DNA of 64,000 nucleotides from Clostridium_I sp047718555 (GCF_047718555.1 NZ_JBDNRK010000002.1:105649-169648); one strand, 5' to 3'. Positions 17,047 to 26,553 are shown, counted from the first letter of the stretch. Program-made: numbers and translations. The notes: a model not told the origin generated them from the letters alone.

Positions 17047-17994
17047 AATTTTAATATTAAAAAAAGATGTTATTGATATTATTCCGACTAAAATTGCCAA
17101 AATTAGTCCTTTTTTTTCAATTTGTAAATTAACTATATTCTCTAGTCTTCTTTTTAGTATCTCTTTATTATTATTAAAACCTGTTATTATTTCAATTCTA
17201 TGATTATTACTTCTATTAGATTTTAAAGATTTAATAAAAGTCATTGCATATAATTTTCTTAATTCCATGTTAGAATCTTTTAATACAATTTCGTCACAAG
17301 ATAATTCACAATCATGATTTATTTGTTTCCACATTATATATACTAAAGGATTAAACCAATGTATTGACATAATAATCATAACTAAAATCTTATAATATAA
17401 ATCATGTCTTTTAAAATGAATTAATTCATGCTTTAAAATCAACTCTAATTCGTCAACATTATAGGTATCTACAGGTAATAAAATTAGTGATTTAAATATT
17501 CCTATTCCTAAAGGTGATCCTATGCCCTTGCAGTATTTTAAAGAAATTTTCTTTTTTATATTTAATTCGTATAATATCTTAGAGTATAATTTATTAATAT
17601 TATCATCATTTATGTCATAAGCTAAAAACTTAATCTTGTTAGTAAAATTTAAATAAGCACATATATGATAAATTAGAAAGGCTATTAATCCAATTAACCA
17701 TATACAAAATATTATTTTCCACAAATGTATATTTTTGTTATTACTGTAAATTACATCAAAATTGCTATTTATAATATTAGATTCTTTAAACAAAGTCTTA
17801 TACGTTTTATTAGAAATAAAAATTGAAAACCTGAATATTATAATCATTTTCAAAATAGGAAATACCCACAAATAATATATAAGAGTTTTAGAATATTTTT
17901 TTAATAAAGTTTTTCTTAATATAATAATAAATAATATTATGATGCTGCTAATTAAAGAAGACAGTAAGAGATTATTTATTAAACTTTCATACAT
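16795..17994 (-). CDS. M56-family (BlaR1-like) membrane sensor protease
   Basis: 399 residues. Helices lie at about 8-27, 38-60, 92-112 and 291-314, with a cytoplasmic zinc-protease domain before the last helix. The domain holds HELIH (189-193) and the downstream CELSCDE that supplies the third ligand. An extracellular tail of about 85 residues is low-complexity and ends in KYIILQSK-stop. In BlaR1/MecR1 systems the protease inactivates the partner repressor after an extracellular signal. Here blaI is directly upstream (4 bases). The tail lacks the penicillin-binding domain of BlaR1, so the signal is not a beta-lactam by that route. A peptidoglycan-binding segment follows in frame after the TAG. 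Confidence 0.9.
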   Translation of the reverse strand: MYESLINNLLLSSLISSIIILFIIILRKTLLKKYSKTLIYYLWVFPILKMIIIFRFSIFISNKTYKTLFKESNIINSNFDVIYSNNKNIHLWKIIFCIWLIGLIAFLIYHICAYLNFTNKIKFLAYDINDDNINKLYSKILYELNIKKKISLKYCKGIGSPLGIGIFKSLILLPVDTYNVDELELILKHELIHFKRHDLYYKILVMIIMSIHWFNPLVYIMWKQINHDCELSCDEIVLKDSNMELRKLYAMTFIKSLKSNRSNNHRIEIITGFNNNKEILKRRLENIVNLQIEKKGLILAILVGIISITSFFNIKIFAQNNEMNTKPVVSSTKTKSEESSNVNGIDNTKQVDDQDKSASGPRVIYKGPIKDVPKEFAQIKSIQEQIKENPNKYIILQSK

Positions 17995-17998
17995 ATTA

Positions 17999-18367
17999 TC
18001 ACCTATTTTTAATCCATTCTTCTAATTCATTTAAATCATTATCAGTTATGTCGTGATTTTCATGTAAGGTAGTAACGAAGCTTTTTAATGAATTACCATG
18101 TAATTTTCTTAAAAAATTACCAGTTTCTAATCCTAAATAACTTTTTTTAGTTATAATAGGAGTATAATAACTAATTCTTTTCTCTTTTTTAGCACTTATA
18201 AAATCTTTATCAATTAATCGTGAAAGTAATGTTAATGTAGTTGTATTCTTCCATTCCTTTTTTTCTTCCATGATTTTAATCATTTCCTTTGAAGATATAG
18301 GTCTTTCGCTATCCCAAATAATTTCCATTATTTCTAATTCAGCATCAGGAATCTTTTTTAATGTCAT
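17999..18367 (-). CDS. BlaI/MecI-type transcriptional repressor
   Basis: 122 residues with the family's winged helix (about 5-75: LKKIPDAELEIMEIIWDSE, TTLTLLSRLIDKDFI) and a C-terminal dimerisation helix. BlaI-type repressors bind short dyads as dimers and are removed by the partner M56 protease. The gene is first in a two-gene operon with the protease and carries its own operator in the promoter. It is the obvious candidate to bind the six dyads in this island. That it controls modules A and B is an inference from the shared sites. Confidence 0.9.
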   Translation of the reverse strand: MTLKKIPDAELEIMEIIWDSERPISSKEMIKIMEEKKEWKNTTTLTLLSRLIDKDFISAKKEKRISYYTPIITKKSYLGLETGNFLRKLHGNSLKSFVTTLHENHDITDNDLNELEEWIKNR

Positions 18368-18390
18368 AATCTATACACCTCTTTAAGATT

Positions 18391-18419
18391 ATTCTATTCA
18401 AGTAGAGTGCTTTTGTCAA
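18391..18419 (-). promoter_or_regulatory. blaI-M56 promoter with autoregulatory operator
   Basis: Minus-strand -35 TTGACA (18414-18419), 17-base spacer, -10 TAGAAT (18391-18396). The dyad ATTCTAT-TCAA-GTAGAGT (18391-18408) covers the -10. Confidence 0.75.
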
Positions 18420-18491
18420 CACTTTTATACTCCCATGCTCGTTAGATTCTGTCCAAGGTTATTATGGGGTCAGAGAGAAATCATATATGAC

Positions 18492-18530
18492 AAAAAATCC
18501 CTAATATGTTTTTCACACCATACTAGGGAT
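18492..18530 (-). terminator. terminator of the glycerol dehydrogenase gene
   Basis: Arms ATCCCTA (18497-18503) and TAGGGAT (18524-18530), with partial pairing inside the loop, followed on the minus strand by a U-tract (A6 at 18492-18497). Confidence 0.75.
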
Positions 18531-18647
18531 CTTATCTTTAATTAATTATGAAATTAAACATTTTTAAAAATCTTGTTTAATTTATAACATGCTTGTTTAA
18601 CTTGTAACATAATTGTTTGTTATATAACAATCATTAGTAAAAAAATA

Positions 18648-19739
18648 TTATCTAAATTGCTTACCAAGTTCATTTGCAACTATTATTGCTCCATAAACGT
18701 CTTCTACAGTAACTTCAAACGGCATATTTCCCATAGTATCACCTTTTGCACAAGAAGATACTGCAACTTTCCATATGGCGTCTTTATTTATAACATTTAC
18801 GCCCATTTCTTCTAAGGATACTGGAAGTCCCACATTTTTCATAAAGTTTATGGCTTGTTTTATTTCTTCTACAGGTGCATCCTCAAGAACTAATTGAACT
18901 AAAGTACCAAAGGCAACCTTTTCTCCATGAGATACACGATGTAATTCTGTAAGAACAGTAAGACCATTACTAATAGCGTGAGCAGCAGCTAGTCCAGAAC
19001 TTTCAGCTCCCACACCACTTAAGTATATATTTGCTTCTATTATGTTCTCAAGAGCCTTAGTTAAAACTCCCTTTTCATTTGAAAGTTTTGCTTTTACTCC
19101 ATCTTCAAGAAGAGTTTTATGGCAAAGTTCTGCAAGAGCTAAAGCTGCCTTTGTTATTTTTGTACCAACTAAATTACTAGCACTTGCTTTATAGCAAGCT
19201 CTTGCTTCATAGTAAGTTGCAAAAGCATCGCCCATACCAGCTGCTAAAAATTTCACTGGAGCCTTTACAATTATATCTGTATCAACCATAACCATATTAG
19301 GGTTTTCTGGCAGGAATAAATATTCACTGAATTCCCCTTTTTCTGTGTATATAACTGAAAGTGCTGTACATGGAGCATCACAGGAAGCTAATGTTGGAAT
19401 TATAACCACTGGAATCTTAGTATAATATCCAATTGCCTTTACTGTATCTAAAGTTTTTCCTCCACCTATAGCAATTGCAGCCTGTATATTTTTTGCCTTT
19501 GCTATTTGTATTAATCTGTCAATTTCATTTTTAGTACATTCTCCACCAAATTTTTCAATTGTAACCTCTTTTTCAGTACCTTGAAAACTCTTTCCTATCT
19601 TTTCCTTTACATCATCTAAAACAAATGGATCTGCTACTACAAGAAATGACTCTCCTAAGCTTCCTACATAAGTTTCTAATTGAGTCAGTACACCTGAACC
19701 TTGTACATATTTACTCGGTGATTGAATTGATTTTACCAT
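18648..19739 (-). CDS. gldA: glycerol dehydrogenase
   Basis: NAD-dependent, metal-containing oxidation of glycerol to dihydroxyacetone (iron-containing alcohol dehydrogenase superfamily). 363 residues, normal length. It shows the nucleotide-binding IGGGKTLDTVKA and the metal-ligand motifs MGDAFATYYEAR, AHAISNG and HRVSHGEKVA, which supply Asp and two His. It is monocistronic, with a terminator downstream. No regulator is next to it, so its physiological substrate (glycerol or another small diol) is not settled by context. Confidence 0.92.
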   Translation of the reverse strand: MVKSIQSPSKYVQGSGVLTQLETYVGSLGESFLVVADPFVLDDVKEKIGKSFQGTEKEVTIEKFGGECTKNEIDRLIQIAKAKNIQAAIAIGGGKTLDTVKAIGYYTKIPVVIIPTLASCDAPCTALSVIYTEKGEFSEYLFLPENPNMVMVDTDIIVKAPVKFLAAGMGDAFATYYEARACYKASASNLVGTKITKAALALAELCHKTLLEDGVKAKLSNEKGVLTKALENIIEANIYLSGVGAESSGLAAAHAISNGLTVLTELHRVSHGEKVAFGTLVQLVLEDAPVEEIKQAINFMKNVGLPVSLEEMGVNVINKDAIWKVAVSSCAKGDTMGNMPFEVTVEDVYGAIIVANELGKQFR

Positions 19740-19961
19740 AACTTTCCCTCCGTTTTTTTATTGTAATTTTCAATCAGTCTTTAAACTGTGGAACCAGTTT
19801 ATAAACTATTATATAACAAATATCTAAATTATACACTAAAATAATATTATTTTATAAATTCACAATATTCATATTTTTCGTATATATTGTACACTAAGTA
19901 TGTAAATTAGCTATTGTTTATGTAAAAATTCTTTAAATTTGTACAATTTACCAACAAATAA

Positions 19962-20015
19962 TTTTCAAAAATAATAAAATCCTTAATATGCTGTTATAAT
20001 ACACATTAAGGATTT
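19962..20015 (-). terminator. terminator of the suf operon
   Basis: Arms AAATCCTTAAT (19977-19987) and ATTAAGGATTT (20005-20015), just after the sufU stop, with a U-rich tail on the minus strand. Confidence 0.7.
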
Positions 20016-20026
20016 TTACAATTATG

Positions 20027-20461
20027 TTAATTTTTATCTCTTTTCAATGACTGATCTAAAGTATGCCAGGCTAAAACTGCACATTTAACCCTGGCTGGCA
20101 TATTGGATATATTCTTAAGAGCTAAAGCATCTTCCAATATCTCCAGCTGCTTTTCATCGGTTATCTCTCTTTTTATCATACCTAAAAAAGTTTCCACCAG
20201 CTGCTTTGCTTCCTCTAAAGTCTTTCCCTTTATTAAATCTATCATTATAGATGTAGAAGCCTGTGATATGGCACAACCTACACCAGTAAAGCCTGCATCT
20301 TCAATCACATTGTCTTTTATTTTTAATTCGAGTTCAATTTCATCTCCACAGCTGGGATTATGCCCTTGTTCCACTACATCTGCACCTTCAACATGCCTTT
20401 TATTGTGATTTGAAGTATTATGCTCCATTATGATTTCAGAATATACACTACTAAGATCCAT
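20027..20461 (-). CDS. sufU: iron-sulfur cluster scaffold / sulfur acceptor SufU
   Basis: Accepts sulfur from SufS in the Firmicute SUF system. 144 residues with the conserved C38 (PSCGDE, with D40), C63 (GVGCAISQAS) and C127 (RVKCAVLAW), the zinc-site pattern of SufU. It overlaps the end of sufS by 11 bases and is last in the sufCBDSU operon. Confidence 0.95.
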   Translation of the reverse strand: MDLSSVYSEIIMEHNTSNHNKRHVEGADVVEQGHNPSCGDEIELELKIKDNVIEDAGFTGVGCAISQASTSIMIDLIKGKTLEEAKQLVETFLGMIKREITDEKQLEILEDALALKNISNMPARVKCAVLAWHTLDQSLKRDKN

Positions 20462-21677
20462 AACCTAACCACTTCCTTGTATTTTTTAGCCCCTCAACTA
20501 AGGCGTCCACATCTTCCCTTATATTATACAGATAAAAACTTGCCCTGCAAGTAGCATTTACTCCTAAATATCTCATTAAGGGATGAGCACAATGATGACC
20601 TGCCCTGATTGCAACGCCAGAAGCATCTAATACAGATGCCACATCATGTGGATGTACATCCTGTACATTAAAGGAAATTACTCCTGCTTTTTTATCAATA
20701 TTCTTTGTTCCATATACAGTAATATAAGGTATTTCACTTAATCTTTCCAATGCATAGCCTACCAAGTCTTTCTCTATACTATTTACCGTATCCATGCCTA
20801 CATTTTCAAGATACTTTATAGCAGCAGTTATTCCAACGGCTCCTCCTACATTCTGTGTACCACCTTCAAATTTATAGGGAACCTCTGCAAAAGTAGCTTC
20901 CTGCTCCCACACATATTCTATCATATCGCCGCCAAATATGAAGGGCGGCATTTTTTCTAACAGCTCTTCTTTCCCATATACTACTCCAATTCCCATAGGT
21001 GAAAGCATCTTGTGTCCAGAAAACACTATAAAATCTGCATCTAGATCCCTCACATCAACTTTCATGTGAGGGATACTTTGTGATCCGTCTATTATAGCAA
21101 TTGCTCCCACAGAATGAGCCTTTTTAATAATATCTTTCACAGGATTAATAGTTCCAAGTACATTAGATACCTGAGTAACGGATACAATCTTAGTCTTTTC
21201 AGTTATTTTACTTTCAACTTCTTCTTTTGAAATTATACCTTCCTCATCTAAGTACAAATATTTAAGCACTGCGCCCTTAGCCTTTGCCACCTGCTGCCAT
21301 GGAACTAAATTAGAGTGATGCTCTGCTATGGATATGACTATTTCATCTCCAGCATTTATAAAATTCATTCCATAGGAATAAGCTAGCAAATTAAAACCTT
21401 CTGTAGCATTTTTAGTAAATACTATTTCCTTTGCCTTTTCTGCACCTATAAAATTTTTTATAACCTCTCTAGTATTTTCATATATTTCTGTTGCTTTTAT
21501 ACTAAGATAATACGCTCCTCTATGAGGATTGGCATTAAATTGATTATAATATTCATTTACTGCCTTTATTACAGATGTTGGCTTTTGAGTAGTAGCTGCA
21601 CTATCTAAATAGGCTAATCTATGTTCATTAACTGTTTGATTTATAGTGGGAAAATCCGCAACATATTTATTAGTCAT
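20451..21677 (-). CDS. sufS: cysteine desulfurase SufS
   Basis: PLP enzyme that takes sulfur from cysteine as persulfide and passes it to SufU. 408 residues. The PLP-binding lysine sits in FSGHKMLSPMG, the active cysteine in AGHHCAHPLM, and the N-terminus LDSAATTQKP is typical of group II enzymes. GGAGG precedes the ATG. It overlaps sufD by 8 bases, so the two are probably coupled. Confidence 0.95.
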   Translation of the reverse strand: MTNKYVADFPTINQTVNEHRLAYLDSAATTQKPTSVIKAVNEYYNQFNANPHRGAYYLSIKATEIYENTREVIKNFIGAEKAKEIVFTKNATEGFNLLAYSYGMNFINAGDEIVISIAEHHSNLVPWQQVAKAKGAVLKYLYLDEEGIISKEEVESKITEKTKIVSVTQVSNVLGTINPVKDIIKKAHSVGAIAIIDGSQSIPHMKVDVRDLDADFIVFSGHKMLSPMGIGVVYGKEELLEKMPPFIFGGDMIEYVWEQEATFAEVPYKFEGGTQNVGGAVGITAAIKYLENVGMDTVNSIEKDLVGYALERLSEIPYITVYGTKNIDKKAGVISFNVQDVHPHDVASVLDASGVAIRAGHHCAHPLMRYLGVNATCRASFYLYNIREDVDALVEGLKNTRKWLGYGS

Positions 21678-22776
21678 CTATAAGTTTCCTCCTAATAATT
21701 TCTGAAATTTCACTTTTAATATCCTGTAAAGGGATTTTATCTAAAATAGGATTAAAAGCAGCTTCTATTATAAGCTTCTTTGCTTCTTTTTCACTAAGCC
21801 CTCTTGTCATAAGATAAAAAAGCTTATTTTCATCTATTTTACCAGCACTGGCAGCATGTTGTCCTTCCACATCTTCTTCTGTACACAAAAGTATAGGTAC
21901 TGACCTGTTTCTTACATTAGGACTTAAAAGTACTGCATACTCCTCTTCCTGTCCTTTAGATTTAGATGCTCCTTTTTTAAAATCCAAAGTACCTCTAAAT
22001 ATCTTATTGCTTTTATCAAGAAGAGCACCTCTGGTTTCGATAGAGCTATTAGTCTCTTTACCATAATGATTTATTAAATAATTTATATCAATATTTCTTT
22101 CTTTATCTCCTAAATAAATGGAATATAAATTTTCAGAACTCTTATATCCCTTTAAATCTGTTTTATAATTAGTTACACTGTGCAAAGCTCCAAGTTCAAC
22201 TACTACGTAATTTATTTTTGCTCCAGCCTCTAATTCTGCTGCATTTGCATCAAGATGAACAGCTGTATCAGATATAGTTTGTATTTTTATAAGGTTTATA
22301 GTAGAACCTGCTTTACCATATATTCTTGTGAGTCCGTTATGAAAATAATTTTCACCATTATCTGAATCATATTTAACCACTACTGTTATTTCGCTATTTT
22401 CTTCAGCAATTATTATATTATCATCTATAACCACAGGATTTTCTTTGTCAATGGAGTAATCTATAAATATTGGATTTAAAACTTTCTTTTCTGGCGGAAC
22501 CTGTATGAATGCACCAGTATTATAATTGTTTTTCACCTGCTCTGTTGCTTCTTTACTTATACCTTCATAATTTAAAGTATCCAATATTCTTAAAGTATTA
22601 CTGTCCTTATTAATAGGGATAACCTGCAAACCTTCTTCGTATGTATCCTCAATTATATTCTTATTGTATGGTTTTATTTTTGGTAGTTCCCTATCTATGG
22701 ATAAATCATTTACCCCTAGCCATCTCCATGTTCTTACAGGAATCTTATTTATATTTTTTAATGCATTATTATTCAT
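21670..22776 (-). CDS. sufD: Fe-S assembly scaffold subunit SufD
   Basis: Forms the SufBCD scaffold with SufB and SufC. 368 residues from the ATG at 22776, chosen for AGGTGG 8 bases upstream; GTG codons at 22788 and 22785 are alternatives. It carries the beta-helix core and the family end VEGQHAASAGKIDENKLFYLMTRG in two overlapping parts (VEGQHAASAG, LFYLMTRGLSEKEA). Third gene of the operon. Confidence 0.94.
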   Translation of the reverse strand: MNNNALKNINKIPVRTWRWLGVNDLSIDRELPKIKPYNKNIIEDTYEEGLQVIPINKDSNTLRILDTLNYEGISKEATEQVKNNYNTGAFIQVPPEKKVLNPIFIDYSIDKENPVVIDDNIIIAEENSEITVVVKYDSDNGENYFHNGLTRIYGKAGSTINLIKIQTISDTAVHLDANAAELEAGAKINYVVVELGALHSVTNYKTDLKGYKSSENLYSIYLGDKERNIDINYLINHYGKETNSSIETRGALLDKSNKIFRGTLDFKKGASKSKGQEEEYAVLLSPNVRNRSVPILLCTEEDVEGQHAASAGKIDENKLFYLMTRGLSEKEAKKLIIEAAFNPILDKIPLQDIKSEISEIIRRKLIDD

Positions 22777-22788
22777 TACCTTCACCAC

Positions 22789-24195
22789 CTAACCAATACT
22801 TCCTTCTAATTCAAGCTTTATAAGATTGTTCATTTCCACAGCATATTCCAAAGGCAATTCTTTAGCAATTGGCTCTGCAAAACCTCTTACGATCATTGCT
22901 TTAGCTTCTTCTTCACTTATACCTCTTGACATAAGGTAAAAAATAGCTTCGTCACTTATTCTTCCAATCTTTGCTTCATGTCCAATATCTACCTCATCAT
23001 TTAAGATATCAAGTACCGGCAGTGTATCTGAGCGGGAAATATCATCTAGCATCAAAGATTCACAGGATACAGATGCCTTAGTATGATGTGCATTTGGAGA
23101 TACTTTTACAGCACCTCTATATATAGCGGTACCACCGCTCTTGGATATAGATTTTGTATTTATAGTTGAAGAAGTGTATGGAGCCGCATGAACCATCTTA
23201 GCACCAGTGTCTAGATGCTGTCCTTTTCCTGCAAAAGTTATTCCGGTAAACTCAGCCTTAGCTCCTTCTCCCTTTAATACGCTCATAGGATAGAGCATAG
23301 AAATCTTTGATCCAAAGGAACCAGATACCCATTCTATAGTACCATTTTTCTCAACAACTGCTCTCTTGGTGTTAAGATTAAGCATATTTCTTGACCAATT
23401 TTCTATAGTTGAATACCTTAAAGTTGCTCCTTCTTTAACATAAAGTTCTACGCAGCCTGCATGGAGATTTGTTACGTTGTATTTTGGAGCTGAACAACCT
23501 TCAATAAAATGAAGCTTAGCACCTTTTTCCACTATTATTAATGTATGTTCAAATTGTCCTGCACCTGGGGAATTAAGTCTAAAATAAGATTGAAGTGGTA
23601 TTTCTACATCTACCCCCTCTGGTACGTATACAAAAGAACCTCCAGACCAAACTGCACCATGAAGTGCTACAAATTTATGATCATTAGGCGGAACTAATTT
23701 CATAAAATATTCTTTAACTATATCTTCATATTCTCTTAATGCTGTTTCCATATCTGTATATACAATTCCCTGTTTAACCAATTCTTCCTTTATACTATGG
23801 TACACAACTTCAGAGTCGTACTGTGCTCCTACGCCAGCCAAGGACTCCCTCTCAGCCTTTGGTATGCCTAATTTTTCAAAAGTATCTTTTATTTCTTCAG
23901 GCACATCCTTCCAATTGCCCTTCATTTCAGTGTTTGGTTTAACATAGGTAACTATATTGTCCATATCTAATTCATCTAGAGATGGTCCCCAAGTTGGCAT
24001 ATCCATATTATTATATATTTCTAATGATTTAAGCCTGAACTCTGTCATCCATTCAGGATCATTTTTCTCTTTAGAAATATTCATTATTATTTCTTTAGTC
24101 AATCCCTTTTTAGCTTTATAACTATATACATCTTTATTTTTTATATCATAAAAACCTCGATCTAGCTCCTCAATAAAAGTCTTATTCCTCTCCAT
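22789..24195 (-). CDS. sufB: Fe-S assembly scaffold subunit SufB
   Basis: Main scaffold subunit on which clusters are built. 468 residues from the ATG at 24195, which has AAGGAGG 8 bases upstream; a longer frame from 24225 has no such site. Family blocks are present: GVGAQYDSEVVYHS, FIEGCSAPKYN, ENWSRNMLNLNTKR, HEAKIGRISDEAIFYLMSRG (last one 20 residues). Second gene of the operon. Confidence 0.95.
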   Translation of the reverse strand: MERNKTFIEELDRGFYDIKNKDVYSYKAKKGLTKEIIMNISKEKNDPEWMTEFRLKSLEIYNNMDMPTWGPSLDELDMDNIVTYVKPNTEMKGNWKDVPEEIKDTFEKLGIPKAERESLAGVGAQYDSEVVYHSIKEELVKQGIVYTDMETALREYEDIVKEYFMKLVPPNDHKFVALHGAVWSGGSFVYVPEGVDVEIPLQSYFRLNSPGAGQFEHTLIIVEKGAKLHFIEGCSAPKYNVTNLHAGCVELYVKEGATLRYSTIENWSRNMLNLNTKRAVVEKNGTIEWVSGSFGSKISMLYPMSVLKGEGAKAEFTGITFAGKGQHLDTGAKMVHAAPYTSSTINTKSISKSGGTAIYRGAVKVSPNAHHTKASVSCESLMLDDISRSDTLPVLDILNDEVDIGHEAKIGRISDEAIFYLMSRGISEEEAKAMIVRGFAEPIAKELPLEYAVEMNNLIKLELEGSIG

Positions 24196-24282
24196 GAGAC
24201 TTACCTCCTTATAAGATATTTTCATTTAAATTTCTGTTTCAATTTTTACTTGCTAATGCATCTTTAGCTTATTGTTTACTTT

Positions 24283-25038
24283 TTAAATGCCTAAAGCTAC
24301 TTCTTTAAATTCTCCAAATCCCTTATTATTTATTTCATCTATTAAGGAAGCATCTCCAGTTTTAACAACCTTGCCATTTAAAACTATGTGAACGAAATCA
24401 GGTTTTAAATCTTCTAATATCTTACTGTTATGAGTTATTATCAGTATAGCATTATCATCATTCTTAAATTTATTTACACCTTTTGAAACTATTTTAACGG
24501 CATCTACATCAAGACCTGAATCAGTTTCATCAAGTATAGCTAGTTTAGGATTTATCATCATCATTTGAATTATTTCATTTTTTTTCTTCTCTCCACCAGA
24601 AAAGCCAACATTTAAATATCTTGAAGCATAGCTTTCATCAAATTGTAAAATTTCCAATTTTTCTTTAAGTTCTTTTCTAAAGGCCATAAGCTTAATAGGC
24701 TTTCCTGTAACAGCTGCTCTGGAACTTCTTAAAAGTCCTTCTACTGTTATTCCTGGAACCTCTTCTGGTGTCTGAAATGACAGGAATATACCTTTTTTTG
24801 CCCTTTCATCTGTCTTTAGCTCGTTAATCTTTTCATTTTCAAATATTATGTCTCCACTTGTAACTTTATATTTAGGATGCCCCATTATTACATTTACCAA
24901 AGTTGATTTTCCCGCTCCATTAGGACCCATTATTACATGAACTTCACCTTTATTTACAGTTAAATTAAGACCTTTTAATATCTCATTTCCATCTGCTTCA
25001 ACATGAATATCTTTTATATCTAAAAGTTTATCTCCCAT
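24283..25038 (-). CDS. sufC: Fe-S assembly ATPase SufC
   Basis: ABC-type ATPase that energises the SufBCD scaffold. 251 residues with Walker A GPNGAGKST (38-46), signature GFSGGEKKK and Walker B LAILDETDSGLD, as usual for SufC. First gene of the operon with a good promoter at 25096-25124. No IscR/SufR-type regulator gene lies nearby. Confidence 0.96.
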   Translation of the reverse strand: MGDKLLDIKDIHVEADGNEILKGLNLTVNKGEVHVIMGPNGAGKSTLVNVIMGHPKYKVTSGDIIFENEKINELKTDERAKKGIFLSFQTPEEVPGITVEGLLRSSRAAVTGKPIKLMAFRKELKEKLEILQFDESYASRYLNVGFSGGEKKKNEIIQMMMINPKLAILDETDSGLDVDAVKIVSKGVNKFKNDDNAILIITHNSKILEDLKPDFVHIVLNGKVVKTGDASLIDEINNKGFGEFKEVALGI

Positions 25039-25095
25039 ATTAATCTCTCCTAAAATAGAATTTTAATCCCGAGCATTTCACTCTGATTTATAAAT

Positions 25096-25124
25096 ATTTT
25101 ATATCTATGGTGATTATTTGTCAA
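25096..25124 (-). promoter_or_regulatory. putative suf operon promoter
   Basis: Minus-strand -35 TTGACA (25119-25124), 17-base spacer, -10 TAAAAT (25096-25101). No obvious regulator dyad. Confidence 0.6.
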
Positions 25125-25267
25125 TAATAATTATTTATAATTTACTGTAAATTATAAATAATTGTTTAAGAATAAGTAGTTATTTTCACATTTTGAAAAA
25201 TAACTACGCTTTACTTTAATAAATTTTTATTAGTTTTCCCATTTTCTTTATTTATCTTAAATTGATA

Positions 25268-25318
25268 ATTCATCTAAACTTAGTAGAAATATAAACTTCC
25301 ACTAAATAAAATTCATTT
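25268..25318. repeat. two-hairpin repeat family, hairpin-2 fragment
   Basis: Starts TTCATCTAAACTTAGTAGAA and pairs imperfectly with the following TTCCACTAAATA stretch; related to the perfect hairpin at 61790-61837. The rest of the element is absent. Confidence 0.45.
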
Positions 25319-25412
25319 ATCAACGAATCTCATTAAATGAAAGTTTGCCTTACATTTATTCTATTTATGTTTGTAGTATTATCCTATAGTTGTTGATAAT
25401 ATTATATGGTTA

Positions 25413-25461
25413 AATGAAAAAAGGCTTTTTACTATACAATCAGTACAATAAAAAACCTTTT
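25413..25461 (-). terminator. terminator of the 2-hydroxyacid dehydrogenase gene
   Basis: Thirteen-base arms (25419-25431 and 25449-25461) with one mismatch, ending in an AT-rich tail about 105 bases after the stop codon. Confidence 0.55.
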
Positions 25462-25566
25462 CCATTAATTTATTTCAATTCATCAAATTATCCAGTTAAT
25501 TATCAATATTACCTAATTTCACCTGCAGAAAATTTTATTAACATATAAATTTTGTCAATTTTTGTA

Positions 25567-26541
25567 TTATTCTTTGAGTTCTTTAACTATATTTGGAGCA
25601 GCCTCTCCCAATAATACTTTTACCATGTTTTCAGCACTTACCATAGCCATATTATTACGTGTCTCCCAGGTAGCTGAACCCAAGTGAGGAAGAACAACTA
25701 CATTATCTAAAGAAAGTAATTCATTATTAACATCAACAGGTTCCTTTTCATAGACATCTAAGCCTGCTGCCCGTATTTCTCCACTTTTCAGTGCCTCAAT
25801 CAATGCTTTTTCATCCACAGTCTGTCCCCTGGATGCATTAATAAATATGGCTGTTTCTTTCATCAATTTAAATTCATTGGCACCAATAAGTCTATAGGTA
25901 TCCTTTGTAAATGGTGTCATTAAAACTACAAAATCAGATTCCTTTGAAAGGGTTTCCAAATCTGAATACTCTACGCCCAAATTTTTCTCAGCTTCTACTT
26001 TTCTGCTTCTATTGTGATAAAGTACCTTCATATCAAAACCAAATCTGGCTCTCTTAGCTATAGCTTCACCAATTCTTCCCATGCCTATTATCCCCAATGT
26101 TTTACCATATACATCAATTCCATAATAATTCTCATCATATTGAGACTTCCACTTTCCCAATCTTACATATTTATCACATTCCACAATTCTACGTGCTGAA
26201 GATAGCATTAATCCAAATACTAAATCTGCCACACTATTATCCAATACACTAGGAGTATTTGTTCCAATTACATTTCTTGATTTCATAGCCTGTAAATCAA
26301 AGTTATCATATCCAACAGACACATTGCTGACAACTTTTAAATCAGGTGCATTATCTAGAAATTCCTTGTCAATTTTAATTGAAGTCAATATTACTCCGTT
26401 CTTATCCCTAATTTTGCTCAGAAGAACTTCTCTAGAAATTTCCCCTTCACCTTCCCATTTTTCACACTGACAATACTTTTCAATGTATTGGATTACTTCC
26501 TTCGGAAAATGTTTTGCAATATATACTTTAGGTTTTGTCAT
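25567..26541 (-). CDS. D-isomer-specific 2-hydroxyacid dehydrogenase (glyoxylate/hydroxypyruvate reductase-like)
   Basis: NAD(P)-dependent reduction of a 2-keto acid. 324 residues from the ATG at 26541, placed 12 bases after GGAAGG; the upstream ATG at 26553 touches that site. The nucleotide fold GIIGMGRIGEAIAKRA and the catalytic Arg (NASRGQTVD), Glu (DVYEKEP) and His (LPHLGSAT) blocks are present. The sequence looks closer to glyoxylate/hydroxypyruvate/gluconate reductases (GyaR/GhrB) than to SerA. Monocistronic; substrate not settled. Confidence 0.88.
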   Translation of the reverse strand: MTKPKVYIAKHFPKEVIQYIEKYCQCEKWEGEGEISREVLLSKIRDKNGVILTSIKIDKEFLDNAPDLKVVSNVSVGYDNFDLQAMKSRNVIGTNTPSVLDNSVADLVFGLMLSSARRIVECDKYVRLGKWKSQYDENYYGIDVYGKTLGIIGMGRIGEAIAKRARFGFDMKVLYHNRSRKVEAEKNLGVEYSDLETLSKESDFVVLMTPFTKDTYRLIGANEFKLMKETAIFINASRGQTVDEKALIEALKSGEIRAAGLDVYEKEPVDVNNELLSLDNVVVLPHLGSATWETRNNMAMVSAENMVKVLLGEAAPNIVKELKE

Positions 26542-26553
26542 AATTATTACCAT

